Shown here one piece after another: positions 1 to 13,155 of a DNA stretch of 64,000 nt. The stretch lies in assembly GCF_032854445.1 (NCBI RefSeq), contig NC_088300.1, forward strand, positions 28,317,608 to 28,381,607. Direction: 5' to 3'. Under the pieces are notes generated by a model. It ran no database searches. It saw nothing but the letters and a program-made list of their open reading frames with translations, and had not been told where the DNA came from. The position numbers were made by a program, and so were the translations under genes. How positions within the stretch are numbered: position 1 is the stretch's first letter; the number at the start of each line of letters is the position of its first letter. Source of the DNA: Liolophura sinensis (taxonomy: Eukaryota > Mollusca > Polyplacophora > Chitonida > Chitonidae).

Positions 1-3000
1 AGTTACTGTGAGTCCGGGAATGAAATGAGGACAAAAAACAAAAATAAACAACAAAACAAAATGTTTTACGTTGGTTTACAAAAAACGTTCAGCAAATATG
101 ACACAAGGATGTATTCTAAGGGGACAAAACTGAAGGCTGTGTGAGCTGATGAGCCTACATTGTTATATATGACAGGTCTTAGCCGGAGGCAAAACAGGAC
201 AGTAATAATTGTTTCGCCGCATCATTCACAATATTGGCAGCTGTCATTCAGCTTCCGAAATTATACACGGGCTATATCGGTTTTTCAACTTGTATTTTAT
301 CATACATGTACAATGATCGTTGTTAAAGGGATATGACTAGGGAATTCAAGGTACACTGGGCCCGCTTTTACAAAACTTCGTAAGTTATATGTCTCGTGAA
401 AACTTGTCCAGGAATTATTGCACCATAATTTTAAAGAAATTTTGAGTCAGGCCTATGACGTTTTACTCCTGGGCAGCAATATTCTGTAGAGAAGAGCACC
501 CGCTCTTGCGCGGTCCACTTTCCCCCCCACTCTTTCGCCTCGACTAAATTTTGCAAACCCTTATAGGTTCATGGGAAAATTCATGGAGGAACGATTTAGA
601 TTGCAGATTTTGTATGCTAGAGATATTATTTGGAGTAAAATGAGTAAAGTATCATGAGATTTAAAGCTGATATGATGAGCATATATAATTCCAGTAAGAA
701 AGCATTGTTTTTGCTACTTACCATTTGAATTTACTCCAAAAATGCGTTAAATTTAACAGAAAGTCTGTTTTCTGGAGTGATACTAGAACATATATTCTGT
801 TGTTGCAGCAGATTATTCTGTGAAATATAGCACATATTCTATTAATTCAACATGAAGATTGTATTAGACTAACAGGACATTGTCTGGACTTTGATTGAGT
901 GTTATGTTTTAATAACAGAATACATTCTAGCCTGAGAAACTCACACAGCATACAGACTATATGTTAAAATTAACAACTTGTAACTTTTTGGGGCGTACTT
1001 TTTATGCACGTAAAGCTATCTCGACAGTCGTAAATATTTGTTAAATAGGCCTATTTGCATATTGTTTGTTATTGTGAATTCATTTCCTAGATAAGTTTTG
1101 AATGTATTTTCAGCTGTGAGTACATCTGGCAATGCCCCTTCTTTAATTACCGGTCTTCTATATTATTATCTAGAGCGCCAAATGTTCACATTGTATAGAC
1201 CCATCTATGTTAGAATCGATCACAACTGGACTAATTCGTGCAAATTCCAGGCTTGAATATTTCAGCTTTATTAGAGGGAAAATTGTCCCGAATTGAATAC
1301 AAATGCATTTATTTCTTCAGACATCATTACGCAATGGAACCTTTAACAGGCGAAGAATCGATAAGTGGTAGGAGAGCGTATGTGGAATTTGGCTGGAAAG
1401 GCTATATGTTGACAACAAACGCGACCCTAACTCCAGGCTGGACTCCTCAATCATGTGGAACTGCTACATCAGGAGCCATCCAGGAGGATATAATGAGAGC
1501 TGGCTGATATTATAACAGGCCCAGCTCTGACAGTCAGATAAACTTCGTGGCACACTTGCTGTTTTCAATCAGATCAATAATAGTTTGTTGTTAGCAGGGC
1601 TCTATCACATTTTCTGCCTCAGCGCTTCATATTCGGAGCGCCGTGTATACAGTGACGAGCATGCCGCGCTAATTCAGCAGCAATCTATGCTGTGTCACTG
1701 ACTGCTTGAAACGGGACCACTTCACATGAAAATAAAACTCATTCAGAATGTGAGGAAATTTGACCGTTTTTTTCCCCACTTACATATCGATCAGCAAAAG
1801 GGTCAACGGTTTATCCAGCCATATGTCGAATCGCATTAAGGCAGTAATGGGTACGCGTTATTTGAGTGAAGTAGGAAATGTAATTTGTAAAATTGCAGAT
1901 AATCCGTTGGTCTATATATCCATCTAAATGACTTGCTACTATTTCTATCCCAGACTCCTGACCTTTACCATTAGAATGCGTGTTTATAGACGGCCGAGCG
2001 AAACCTAAGTTGTCAAATCTACACGGTTAGGTGGTCAGTTGACGGCAACAATTGGCCTCTCTGTAGCTGATATCGCTGATAATTCATCTCGCAGTCCACG
2101 ACCACGGCTGATATACTCATAATGCTATCCAAGCAGGCACCGTCACCCTGAGAACGCTAGCTTGGTATGTCAGCCCCGGCCAGCTTCAACTCTATATACA
2201 TCTTTTGGACATTTTGAAAATGTGTACGTCACTATAGTATACGTCTAAAGGGCATAGAAAGGAACAATGTTAATGCAACTTGATTAGTTGCCAGTTGGTT
2301 TAATAATAATTTTGTTATCTTCCAAAAACCTGCGTTCTGAATATCATTTGAACACCATGGAAATTCCTTAATTTTACCTTTTTTTTCTTTTGAAAAAGTA
2401 TGGTGTTGAACATCACACGAGGTACCGGTATCACTCGAGGACATTTCTGTCAGTGCGACATTTCAACCATTGCGACATTTCGGCATACAGTAGAAACATT
2501 ACGTTTTAGCACACGCCATTTCTGTACATGATGTTATTAATAGTACGGAATGCGGCTTCTCTTCTACATAATATACATGCAACCTCCATCTTGCCATCTT
2601 GTCCCTTCTTGGCACTGGATTGGTTTAGATGTGTTTTTACTTCATGTTTTTTTTATCTAAGATTTTGCATTGCTAAACCCTAGTAATTTAGTTTTGTTAT
2701 AAAAATTTGGTGTTAAAACTGTGGTTATACTGTATTGAACTGCGAGATAAGATGCTTACACGCAGATTCGTGATGTATGACCTCGATACATGCGCTAGTT
2801 ACATGTTGTATATTGATACTTGCCTCACGGCGTATGCACAAGACTTCTTCACTTACAAAATAGCGGTCACTTTTATAAGTGGAAGAAAGAGGAGTACTGA
2901 GAGTAAATTATTGACTTATATGTGACTCGCTTAAGCTCTTACGCATACTAAATTTTCGTTAATTAGTTTTGATATATAAAATTTTTCAAAGAAATAAACA

Positions 3001-6000
3001 TTATGCTGACAAGATCATGCACATATAATGGGGATAATTCCTGTATTTAATTACCAACGTATACATAACCTTATATAGAGGGGTTGCACGTGATATCATC
3101 ATCCTCACAGAACCATAGCCAATCACCCATAGTCCTGTTTACATGGACTGTCCACGGTACTCCAATATGGCTGCCGGAAATTGGTCATGCAACTTTCTAA
3201 AAGTGCTGAAATATTTTAGTGGCTTAACTTTTGGCACCAAGCACCCCCCGTCCCTGGTCATACATGGCAGAATTCATGTCTCGTGTTAACGTGTTTTAAT
3301 GAAGTGTCATATTCTTGACTAAGCATCTACATGCAAAGTGTTGACAAACAAATTGAATGCTGAGAAACTTACTACAAACAGTTCGTGATCATCATGACTG
3401 ATCAAATATATTATATCCGCACGGTAAATTATTATGTGCAGCCCCGAATGTAAACTTTTAATCACGATCAGCTGAAATTATTAGTTAGTGTGCCCTTGAA
3501 GTAACGAGGTGAATGGTTTGGCATCAGAAATACAAACATCTGTTTTCAAACAAAACCGTCAAATACTCTTGCTAATTCACTTATTTCCCCTTACCTTGTA
3601 TTTGGTTGGATCAAGTCAATTATTTGTCCATTTATAAACTGCGAACTGGATGGCTAATTGGTTTGTCTTATTGAGATAGCTCCATGTCTCTGTCCCCCGC
3701 TGTATGTCACGGCAGCCCAGCAGACACGGGCACCGGTTGTTATCGATCCTGGGAAACTAACAACAGGCAATTCAGCCCAAGAGCACATCACATGATGTAA
3801 CTAATAACGATGGAGTACACAGGAAATCAATTCGAGACTGGATTTCCAGAATCGTGCATTAAGCAATGAAACATTTAAACCGGTGAAGTTGATAAACACG
3901 CAAACAGCCAGTTATGTGTATCAAGTTCTGTTCAATACGCGTGTCTCCTATATCCCGGCTTTCCAAGGAATGCTACCTAAACCTGGGACGTGCAGCTTTG
4001 AATCTGGCATTTCTTGTGTCACATTGGGCAAAGCCAAACTAATGATTGTGGGACATCAATGTCCCTCCTTTTAGTATCGACTTTGTCTCCCATGTTGTCC
4101 CTTTTCCTTCTTTTTTTTTTTTATTGATGTCCTGTCCGGGGTTCAACAACGGCAATTTAAGACCACAATTGCGTACTCCTCATAGCGCAGGTTTTTAACG
4201 ACTGCAATTGTGACCCTACTCTTGCCCAGCGAAACTGCCTGTCAGCGGGATCACCACCGAGCGATGAAACAGATGTTCATCGTGAAACTCGAGACTGGAA
4301 ACATTAAGCCATTTGACTCAATGAAGCCCATTGTGAAGCGAAACAGTGGTGGCATATAAAACTAAACCAAACTGGCTCACTGGTGAATTTTACTCGTTTT
4401 AACCTTAACTTATTTATACCACACTGAGAACTTAATTACAACTTCGCCATTTGAAGTTGTTATCCAGCCTTGTTCGCCATCTCATTTTTTAGTTTGTCTT
4501 GTTCAGAGAATTTAAAATTTGCACGCGGGATTATCCAAAAGGGCTTTGAAATCATTTCCAGTGAGTATGCCATTATAGTCCAAAAACTAACCAGTTCAAC
4601 TGACGGAATCCTGTATTTTCTGAGTGATGGCAAAATAGATGATGTTATTGCCACAGACTATTATGTTAAAGGTGGAGAAAACATAAAAATTACATTAAGT
4701 TCAGATGAAAGAGTGTGAAAATTTAGGCGCAAATGTGGTCTTCAGAATTTTTTTTAGATTTTTCTTTAAAGACAAAAAGTTAGTTGAAAATAATTTTTTG
4801 TACGGTGGGTATTTAGGACCACCCTTTCGTATATATAGTCTTCGTGTTAAAATGTTATAAATAAGAATGTAACACATGTTTAATAAATACATCTGCACTA
4901 GAATTTGGTCTTTTCAGCTAACAAATGTGTACAACCTGGATTTTGATCATATTTATAATTTTAATATATTCATAAATATTATCACAATTCACATTAAATG
5001 CATATGTTTGTATATAAACAACAAATTTACATTCAAATAAATTTATTAGACATGCATCACATCCTTATTTAGAACATTATTATGCAACGTCGATAAGTAC
5101 CAAAGGTGATCTCAAATACCCATTATACAAAAATATTTTCAAATACCCTTTTCTCCAGAAAAAAATGGAAAAAATAAGTTCATATTTGCACATAAGTTTG
5201 ACGCTCTTTCTTCTGGTTTTGACATCATTTTTATGTTTTCTTCTCCTTTAATATGACAGATTTGCTCCGTTATTTCAGCAGAATAGATTACGTATGTTGC
5301 AGTAGAATGATATCTATTCTACATGACATGTTAAATTTAGCAGATAAGTTTTTAGAGTGTACATGCTTGGTGTGGCTGAATGATACGGATTATCCTTCAG
5401 CTTGTTTAATTTGATCACAGTTCATAAAGACTTTACAAGTGCCACTGGAGATCAGTTGTACAGAGTTGTGTCACTGGTGAATGATTGAATGATTACAAAA
5501 CTGGTACCTTCGATGACCCTGTAAAACCTGTTACCATATTCAGTAGCACTTAAAAACACTGCTAAGGTGCTGAAAGTTCTATACGTAAATTGCCTTTCTG
5601 AATAGAGGAGTTAAACAGGCTTTCACTGTGACTCTAATAGAAGCTCTGCTAAAGTATTGATAATGGTTGACTTATTTTCTACGTAATTCCAAATATGTGC
5701 AATCGATTTTACACCATTAAGAAGCGTTGACATGCAGGCCAAAAATCATGTATTCTGTATGATTAATATTGATCGGTGCTGCCTGTTTCCTATAAATTAG
5801 CTTTGTTACTGGCTTGTTTGGGCGTTCTTTTCAGTGCATTTCGAGGTAATGTTATTGCTTTGCTTAACCTTTTCCTGTTCATATCTTCTGGGAACGATTA
5901 AATTCAGCTTTATAGCAAACCAATAATATAGGCGTGTACACACGTACGAGAAAACCGACGAGCGTGGAACGTAAAAGTCATAAGCTGAAAATCTCATCGT

Positions 6001-7107
6001 ATAACTTGATGATGACTCGAACACCCAGGTTGTTTGAGAGTAGCTGAACCGTACCGTGTGCTCTCTAAAAATGTCTATTTGCAAACACACACAATAATAT
6101 TTGTATCAGCGGTAAACAAATTTCACTACAGCTGCATGGTAAATAAAATTATGTGGATGTGTTTTTTGTAACAATACCCGTAACCACTCGTAACCAGCAT
6201 TTTTAGAGAGGACATCTTAGTTTTACCAAGTGTTTAACTTTGAAAAGTTTAATGTTAAAATTTGGGCCAATTAACCGACAGGCGCCACTGCGAAAAACGA
6301 TTATTTAACGATTGAATTAAAAAAATGTTTAAGGATTAAATATTATGTACGTGTCGGTTGTTGAAAGTTATCACACATGTTGATGTCAGCATTAATCATC
6401 ATATATATATATATACTCTGATTTTGATACTAAAGTGACTGGCACTTATAGTCTACACTAAAGTTCATACCGGGCTAAGCTGTCAGTACACTATTGTACT
6501 ACTGGCCCCAGACTGCTGTCTTTGTGGCCGAAGTATTAGAGACATTACTCTTCGTCGTAACGAGACATGTGGGACTAATTGTTTAGATAGGCTATCCGTG
6601 TGTATTCCATGTTGGGCTGACACATCATGTGGACGCCTCTTAATGTAGAGAACTAGAGGATCAGTATGTACCGATGTTGCAAGATGAAAAGATGCGGAGA
6701 CCGAATGCATGTTTCCTGCTGACGCAACTACTATAATGTAACCCAGATGGGAGGCCGCGAACAAAGTTCGAACTTAATGCCGCATTACATATAAATAAGC
6801 GGTTTACTGTTACAGCTCTGTACATGCATGTACCGGTATATAAAGGGTGTAAGCATCCATTTTAAGACCTTAGCACTGTAAAGACGGTTTTACTTTATTT
6901 TGCTTACCAGCTATGAAAGAATGCTGAATACTGTGAAAATTACTGTAATTTCTTGAAAATTACATAATAAAGTTTAACATCGAAAGTAGTATAATTTCCC
7001 AGTATAAATGTGCCCATTTCCTATATAACTGTATTCCATGGGTATGTTTCTCGTTTATGTCGCTCAACGGCTTATAACTTACTTTTACATTCCTCATAAT
7101 TATTCCC
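1..7107. other. Intergenic, no gene recognised
   Basis: I read both strands and see no coding region that looks real. Open frames are all under about 95 codons, and several open with GTG or TTG rather than ATG. The stretch is AT-rich with short runs such as a small (AT)n near 6402-6416. Introns or regulatory DNA of a gene outside the window cannot be excluded. Confidence 0.6.
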
Positions 7108-7475
7108 CTTCAGTATTTTCCTTCAGTGGGCCTTCACTTTTCGGATTTCCCTTCAGTATTTTGCCTGAATGTATCATACCTTTCCGGATTCAACTTCATT
7201 AGTCTCTTCAGTGTATTCTAACCTTCCAGATTTAAGGATTTCTCTCCAGTTTGTCTCATCAGTGGATTTTAACTTTAAGGATTTAACTCCAGTTTGTCTC
7301 TTCAGTGGATCTTAACTTTAAGGATTTGTCTCAAGTTTTTCTCTTCTGATCAGTGGATCTTAACTTTAAGGTTTTCTCTCCAGTTTGTCTCTTCAGTGAA
7401 TCTTAACTTTAAGGATTTCTCTCCAGTTTGTCTCTTCAGTGAATCTTAACTTTAAGGATTTCTCTCCAGTTTTGC
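7108..7475. repeat. 43-bp minisatellite, degenerate at the left
   Basis: About five units of roughly 43 bp run from 7232 to 7472. The unit starts AAGGATTTCTCTCCAGTTTG and continues TCTCTTCAGTGAATCTTAAC plus TTT. The two units nearest 7381-7460 are almost identical and those to the left are increasingly diverged. The segment 7108-7231 contains only loose pieces (CTTCAGT, CCGGATT), as expected of an array decaying outward. One unit near 7321-7365 carries a small insertion (CTGAT). I see no coding role. Confidence 0.85.
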
Positions 7476-10400
7476 CTTTATTATGTCTCATCAGTATACC
7501 CCGTAAAACCCCACACAGACACAGCATGGTATAACATCAATTGTCTGTGTCGCCTTGTCACTCATGATACAGATAATGGCTATATGTAATACAGAGGTTA
7601 TGATCCGTGAAGAAAAACATTCCTCGCTATCTAATTAGTGTCATCTTCTCGAATATTTACGTGCTCTGATAACAAGAGGGGTTATCCCGTGTAAATTGCT
7701 GTTTATCAGCGGCATGCTGTAGCTTCACATCTTGTGGATGCAGTCTGTGCAGCCAAGCAAAGCGTAATAAACGCAGGAAGAGCAAAAATAACCCGATTTA
7801 CCAGAAGAAGTTTGCCATTTCACGCTGTGATGATTGGCATAACGACCCAGTTATCTCCCTTAGCAACATGGAATTGACACCTCAGTATATCAGCGAAAAT
7901 AGTGTGATTTTTCTTGGATTCTCTGGGGAACATGTATGCATATATATTTATACATGTACAACGGTAGCTGCACTTAGTTACACCCTAATCACTGAACACT
8001 TTTTGTCAGCTGTTTACTGAGTACACTTTCAGTTTTGTTGCCCGCAGTTCACCCGATGTCGATTTATAAGCATACATTCTAAGGTCACGTGAGGCTGTGC
8101 CGGTACCATGCACGTAAACTTTTGCTGGAGATCCCGTTCACATTGCCGATGACTTCACGCCTCTACACCTGGATGATTCATCACCTCTGTCCGTGACAGC
8201 TCACATAATATAACTGCTTATCTTATAACCGTCATCAGAGATCTCTGAATAAAATACTAATTTACTTTCTTATTGGACACGTGAAGAAACCCGGTAGGTG
8301 TACATGAAAGGGACTTACAGGTTACAGGTGTCACCTTAGTACTCTGCTAGATCGCTTTTCGTTTACTTGTTGTCCAATATTTGTATTATTGTTTGTTCTG
8401 TGATGTGTGGTTGTACATGTACAGTCTGTCACATGTGGCATAAATAGTACAATGAAATAATATTGAATTTCTATTCTACTCTTGGACCATTCCATTCATT
8501 GTTTTGCTTGGTCATATCGCAAATGCATCAAGTTTTTCGGTGGAACGTCCTCTGACGTTGGTTTGGGGAAATTCTGGGCCGAATAAAATTTTACTAGACC
8601 TAACGTCAAAGCAATCCCGGATTAGGTCACAGTCAATTCGGTTTCATTACAGCCAATGACCATAAACCGTATTCACACTTCTCCTCGCGATTCTGTCCCG
8701 TCCGGGAATTCGTAACGCATCGTTTTGGATTCCTCCGGTTTAATGGCACAACATCGTGAACTGTATTTAAATGTTGCCAGGCCAATTCGTGCAAAAAGCA
8801 ATCGACAAATGGTTTTAATAATATCGAAGTAATAAAAACTGACTGCCCGAATGAGTCATGGTCTCTTTTAACGATGGCCATTTTTGTTTTCCTTTAAAAA
8901 TTAGCTTTTCACCGATGGCATTTAAAATGTATGCCATTATTTTAATGAATGTCGTGGTGATTCACAATGGTATCTGAATTCCACAAAATTCCCATGACGT
9001 CAAACGCGAGACTTTTAAACTGACAGAGACTGAATTTATCATGACGTCTCATTGTCACCACTAAAATAAACACCTAGACACGCTATCATTCTGGCGTCTG
9101 CTCAGGGTTAGAGGTTGATTAAAATGCGTACCCTTAGCGTATACATCATGCTAAACCATTACCCCCCGGATTGTTCAAACGTCGTTACGAATGAATGATC
9201 TAATTACCATCGACTTAATGAAATACAGAACGAAGATGCTGCTTTGTATGCACGCTATGTTCCCATATTGCATGTCACTTATGCAGGTGATGTATTTGTA
9301 TGCATAAATCCTCACCCCCACCTGGTCTAGCTAGACATGGACGAAAGGACAAGACCTCGAAGAAAAATATTATACAGATCTGATCATAGGAGTTAGTCAG
9401 GGTCGGCCCAGGTTGACTGTCAAAGGTATTTCCCAGGAGACACCAGGAGACAAAGCGGAAGCAAAGTGTATTACGACCCCAACATCCCCACCCAAACAAA
9501 GCGGCATGTCTAACCACCCGACTCGTGACTCATGAATGGGAGTTCCCTAGACTTTTCCCAACCCTAACTTTTTTGACACACATTTCCACATTTTTTCGTT
9601 ATAGCTATGTTTGATAAGATGTTCGATCTGTTTTTCTTATCGTTGCGCCTCATATAGTTACATATGTACACAGGCGAGATTTTTTCGGTGCTTATAGAAT
9701 TCCCCGCTCCTTTTCTGTATTACACGGTTGCTAAAACGGATCTCCTGATCAAAGCTTACGAGTTAAATCTTGTTTCTTTATATACCTCAGAACAGCATTT
9801 TCCGGTACAAATGCCAGGCTCGCTAATTAGGATCGCAAAACAAGATTTGGCAAGGAGGACGAATCGATGACATTTCATATCTGATCGAGACATAATCTGT
9901 ACATTTGTCGTAAGACATCGATGGTAATGAAATAGTCTTATATAACATCAAAATTTTACTGTGTTCTTTCATGATCTAGCAACGATCAATTGCGGGCTCA
10001 CAAACTGGTTACCATATATAAATCACAAAGAAGAAAACCCAAACCTGTCTTTTCTGCTGTATTATATTCTTAAAGCGATAGATCAGTCATTCTGGGAGGA
10101 CTAATGTATGAGATGGCTCTAATTTACTCAAAAAAGAAGAATGATATTCACATTAACAGAAAAATTATAGTCAATTTAGATTGGCTGAAATTTATATTAT
10201 TTCTACCTTACACCAAACTTGCCATAAGAGTCCATAAAATCTTGCCGGTCAGTGAATTACTTAACTCATGCTAGGGCAGCACACATTGCGTGTTTCCTTA
10301 TACTGCAGACTGAAGAAACACTTATCAACATTTTTTTGTAATAGAAGATGCGTATGTTTTTCATTAATCATGCAATCTCTTCCCTGTATATCTGAATGTC

Positions 10401-10973
10401 TGACTATCCTCTGGCTATCTCTAGCCCCCGTGTAGGTGGAGTTAAAAAGGCAGCAACAAGGCAAGTGCTTGACCTAATTACCTAATTGTCAATTAACGTC
10501 TTGACACCTAGAGATCGAAATCCTTCAGTGTGGAAACGTTTTTATTTTCATCACGTTAAGTAAAACATTTATTTTAACGACGTTTTTTTTAAAGATTGTG
10601 AGATGAATCAGCTTTGACCTTCACAATACAATAAGCAAAAAAAATTGCTTTATGAAAACAAGAGCGGGTATGGTGTTCTTACAGCCCTGTCTGTCACGCC
10701 ACGAGAAGGCTTCATGACACTGATAATGTGTTTTTACGCTTAATAACGCTAAACACATAATTAATAACCGTTTAAGCACTTGTGTTATCTGGTCGAATCT
10801 GTTTGCCTACCTGTTGGCTATATCTCATTCATTATGAATTGTGAGCGAAGATTACCACTGATAACTACAATATAAACACGTACCTCGCCAGTAATTAATT
10901 TTTATCTGTATTTAAGTATATATTGACATCTGTTTATGGAAGTGCAAAAACAAACTGCCATTGCCTGATTTAT
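7476..10973. other. Intergenic, nothing recognised
   Basis: There is no convincing gene, RNA or element here. The open frames are short and lack family signatures. Confidence 0.55.
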
Positions 10974-11031
10974 CACACAAAGCTGCGTGCAGTCAAACAT
11001 GCCACACAAAGCTGCGTGCAGTCAAACATGC
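10974..11031. repeat. Perfect 29-bp tandem duplication
   Basis: A 29-bp unit (CACACAAAGCTGCGTGCAGT then CAAACATGC) occurs twice head to tail with no mismatch, at 10974-11002 and 11003-11031. Perfect identity suggests a recent slippage or duplication. Confidence 0.95.
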
Positions 11032-11159
11032 CATTTTGAACAACGACATGTTTTTAGATATACTCTGCATCATCATCGGAGAGATCGTGTACATGACAAA
11101 GTAGAAAAACACCCATAGGAATGATCTTGTACGAAAACAGTCGGTTGTTGCCTTTTACA

Positions 11160-11615
11160 TGAATCTGGCAAAAAGAAACTCCTTAACAATCGTAGATAAG
11201 TTGTTCCCTTCTATTTCTATGGCAAAAATAACTCATTATCAACTAGGGATTACGTACAGGGCAAAAATAATTCAACGACCAGGCTTGCGTTGTTTTTGTT
11301 ATTCATATGACAACAAATGACTGTATTAGTCAGGCACGATGTGTTTTTATTTATATGGCAAAGATTAACCCCTTTACATTCAGTAAGGTGAGTTATTTTT
11401 TATTTATCTATCTGTTTCATCGATGTTTTTGCACGGTATACTCAAGAATATGTCACTTATACAACGGCGGCAAGCATCATAATGGTGGGAGGAAACCAGA
11501 CAGAGCTCGGAGAGCCTTTTTTTGTATGGCAAGAATTAATCCCTAATAACCTGGGATCAGTTGTTGTCTTTCATTTTTTGTTGTTGTTTTTTGTTTAAAT
11601 GACGAAAAATAGCTC
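11160..11615. repeat. Degenerate tandem repeat with TATGGCAAAAATAA core
   Basis: The core ATGGCAAAAATAA recurs with changes near 11168, 11219, 11259, 11306, 11354, 11523 and 11598, at spacings of roughly 40-75 bp apart from the interval that holds a SINE. The SINE at about 11395-11522 splits the array, so the array is older than the SINE. Alignment is by eye, so unit length and limits are approximate. Confidence 0.4.
11395..11522 (-). mobile_element. tRNA-derived SINE fragment, minus orientation
   Basis: Read on the plus strand, the copy begins at the A/T-rich tail and passes through ACTCAAGAATATGTCACTTA, ACAACGGCGGCAAGCATCAT and AATGGTGGGAGGAAACCAGA. These match the conserved 3' half of the SINE family also seen at 18.4, 39.3 and 40.3 kb. 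The tRNA-like head is missing, so it is 5' truncated. Confidence 0.8.
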
Positions 11616-12906
11616 TGTGACAACGAGAGAGGAGCATAATACTCAGAATATGGTTTCAAAGTTGACCATCATACGGGCATATAGTAACAAACTATAATCT
11701 ATTGTTCCCAAACGAACAAAGTATCTCGCATCATCACACGTATTTAGGGAACAGTTGTCCGCATCACTGATAGCATTGTAAGCCTATGCATGGTTGACCA
11801 TTGAGACAGAGACGTTATCTGATAAGACTGATCAGTCACAATGGTGTGTCGACCAAGTATCAGCCTATATCCAGGAAGGGATTGGGGGTACCTAAATCGT
11901 TGGCTTCATGGGTGATTGACCCCTTTCCCCAGCCCCTGGGAACCCCATCCAAGCGAAAGGGGGCGAGAGTGATCAGTTTTAGAAGTCAAATGTTTAGAAT
12001 TAAGAGTGCATGTTAGTTAAGTGATCTGTGTTTGTTCATTGGCACAGCATGCGGGCTTAGGAAGCTATACCTGACACTGACCATGGTCCACTTGAGACAA
12101 CATCAGGGTATTGTTATCATAAAGCACCATCTGTAGCTGACGCCAGCCGTGGTCAAGGTTTGCATGGTGGACCCTCATTGAGGACCGTCTCTAGCACACC
12201 ACGTTTGTATTCTGATCACCTCTTGACCACATCGACTGGACCACCTTGGTATCCCTGAATCTGACACTTCTGCGTATGGAAGCCCGTTAAGGACATCAAC
12301 ATGGCGCGAAGTGAATGAACGATGGAGAGAAGCTGTATGGTCATCACTTCATTTTATCGTGCGTTCGTTTCATCGCTTCGTATTTTCACGTCATCGCTTC
12401 GCATCATCGTACCCTCATCTTCGAGCGATACGACGATGGAACGATGGTATAGGACGATGGCCTTTAACGTCTTCCATAGCCAAGCGATCCGGCCATAATG
12501 GCATGCTCAGTCTGTGGACATAACAGTTGCTTGTTGTAAGGTTTCCAACTCGATGCTCTCTCTTCCATGGTTTCCCCTATTGTCTCTGTGTGTTGACTTG
12601 TGAGCTTTATTCCACTGGCGTCTCTATGGCTTGCTTTTATGGGTATGGAGTCTGAGCCAGGATTTGCCTTGGTCTCGATGCTCTGTGGGAGCCAAATTAC
12701 AGCCATTGCTCCTTTCTGCTTGACTTCCGGTATTGCTATATTTACATCGTAATTAGCTGCGAGACTCCTTAGTCTGGCGATTCGAGGAAAGGACAAAGGG
12801 ATGCAATTAAATCCATATAGAGCTAACTCATCCACATCAACGGGGATACCTTACATTTCCAGATGTTACACATAGAATAGGACGGCTCTGTTGTACTACC
12901 ATGCAA
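11616..12906. other. Intergenic, nothing firmly recognised
   Basis: The segment 12350-12470 is rich in CATCG, TCGCTTCG and ACGATGG words in both orientations, which resembles a degraded simple or palindromic repeat. A minus-strand frame at 12464-12835 is open for 123 codons but starts with GTG and matches no family I know. Confidence 0.45.
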
Positions 12907-13155
12907 TGGTTCGGCATCAAGAAGCTGTTTTAGACTTAAGTCAGTCTTATAGTCTTAACTTGTGACATTATTCCTGAACTTACATGTCAATTTTAAAGCT
13001 AATTTTCAATTTGGTTATAAACCTTCACGGACTTGTCTAAGTTTTATCATAAATTTCTGTAAGGTAAGTCACAATTTTAGCGCTGTAAAATGTTTTAAGG
13101 TTAGGGTCAGGCCTGACTTAAGTCTAAAAGACAGCTGCTTGATCCTTGGACCTGA
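12907..13155. mobile_element. Palindromic MITE, about 250 bp
   Basis: The two ends are imperfect inverted repeats of about 40 bp. The left end near 12909-12944 reads GGCATCAAGAAGCTG then TTTTAGACTTAAGTCAG. The reverse complement of the right end near 13113-13152 reads GGATCAAGCAGCTG then TCTTTTAGACTTAAGTCA. There is no transposase frame inside, so this is a non-autonomous DNA element. A shorter relative lies at 22341-22472. Target-site duplications were not identified. Confidence 0.7.

Noticed and set aside
12350-12470. Cluster of CATCG/CGATG words suggesting an inverted repeat
   Set aside because: Arms could not be aligned over more than a few bases, so it is probably a degraded simple repeat.
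12464-12835. Minus-strand frame of 123 codons beginning M-D-E-L-A-L if GTG is used
   Set aside because: No ATG, no recognised family, and no good splice signals around it. It could be a transposon or exon remnant, but I cannot support it.
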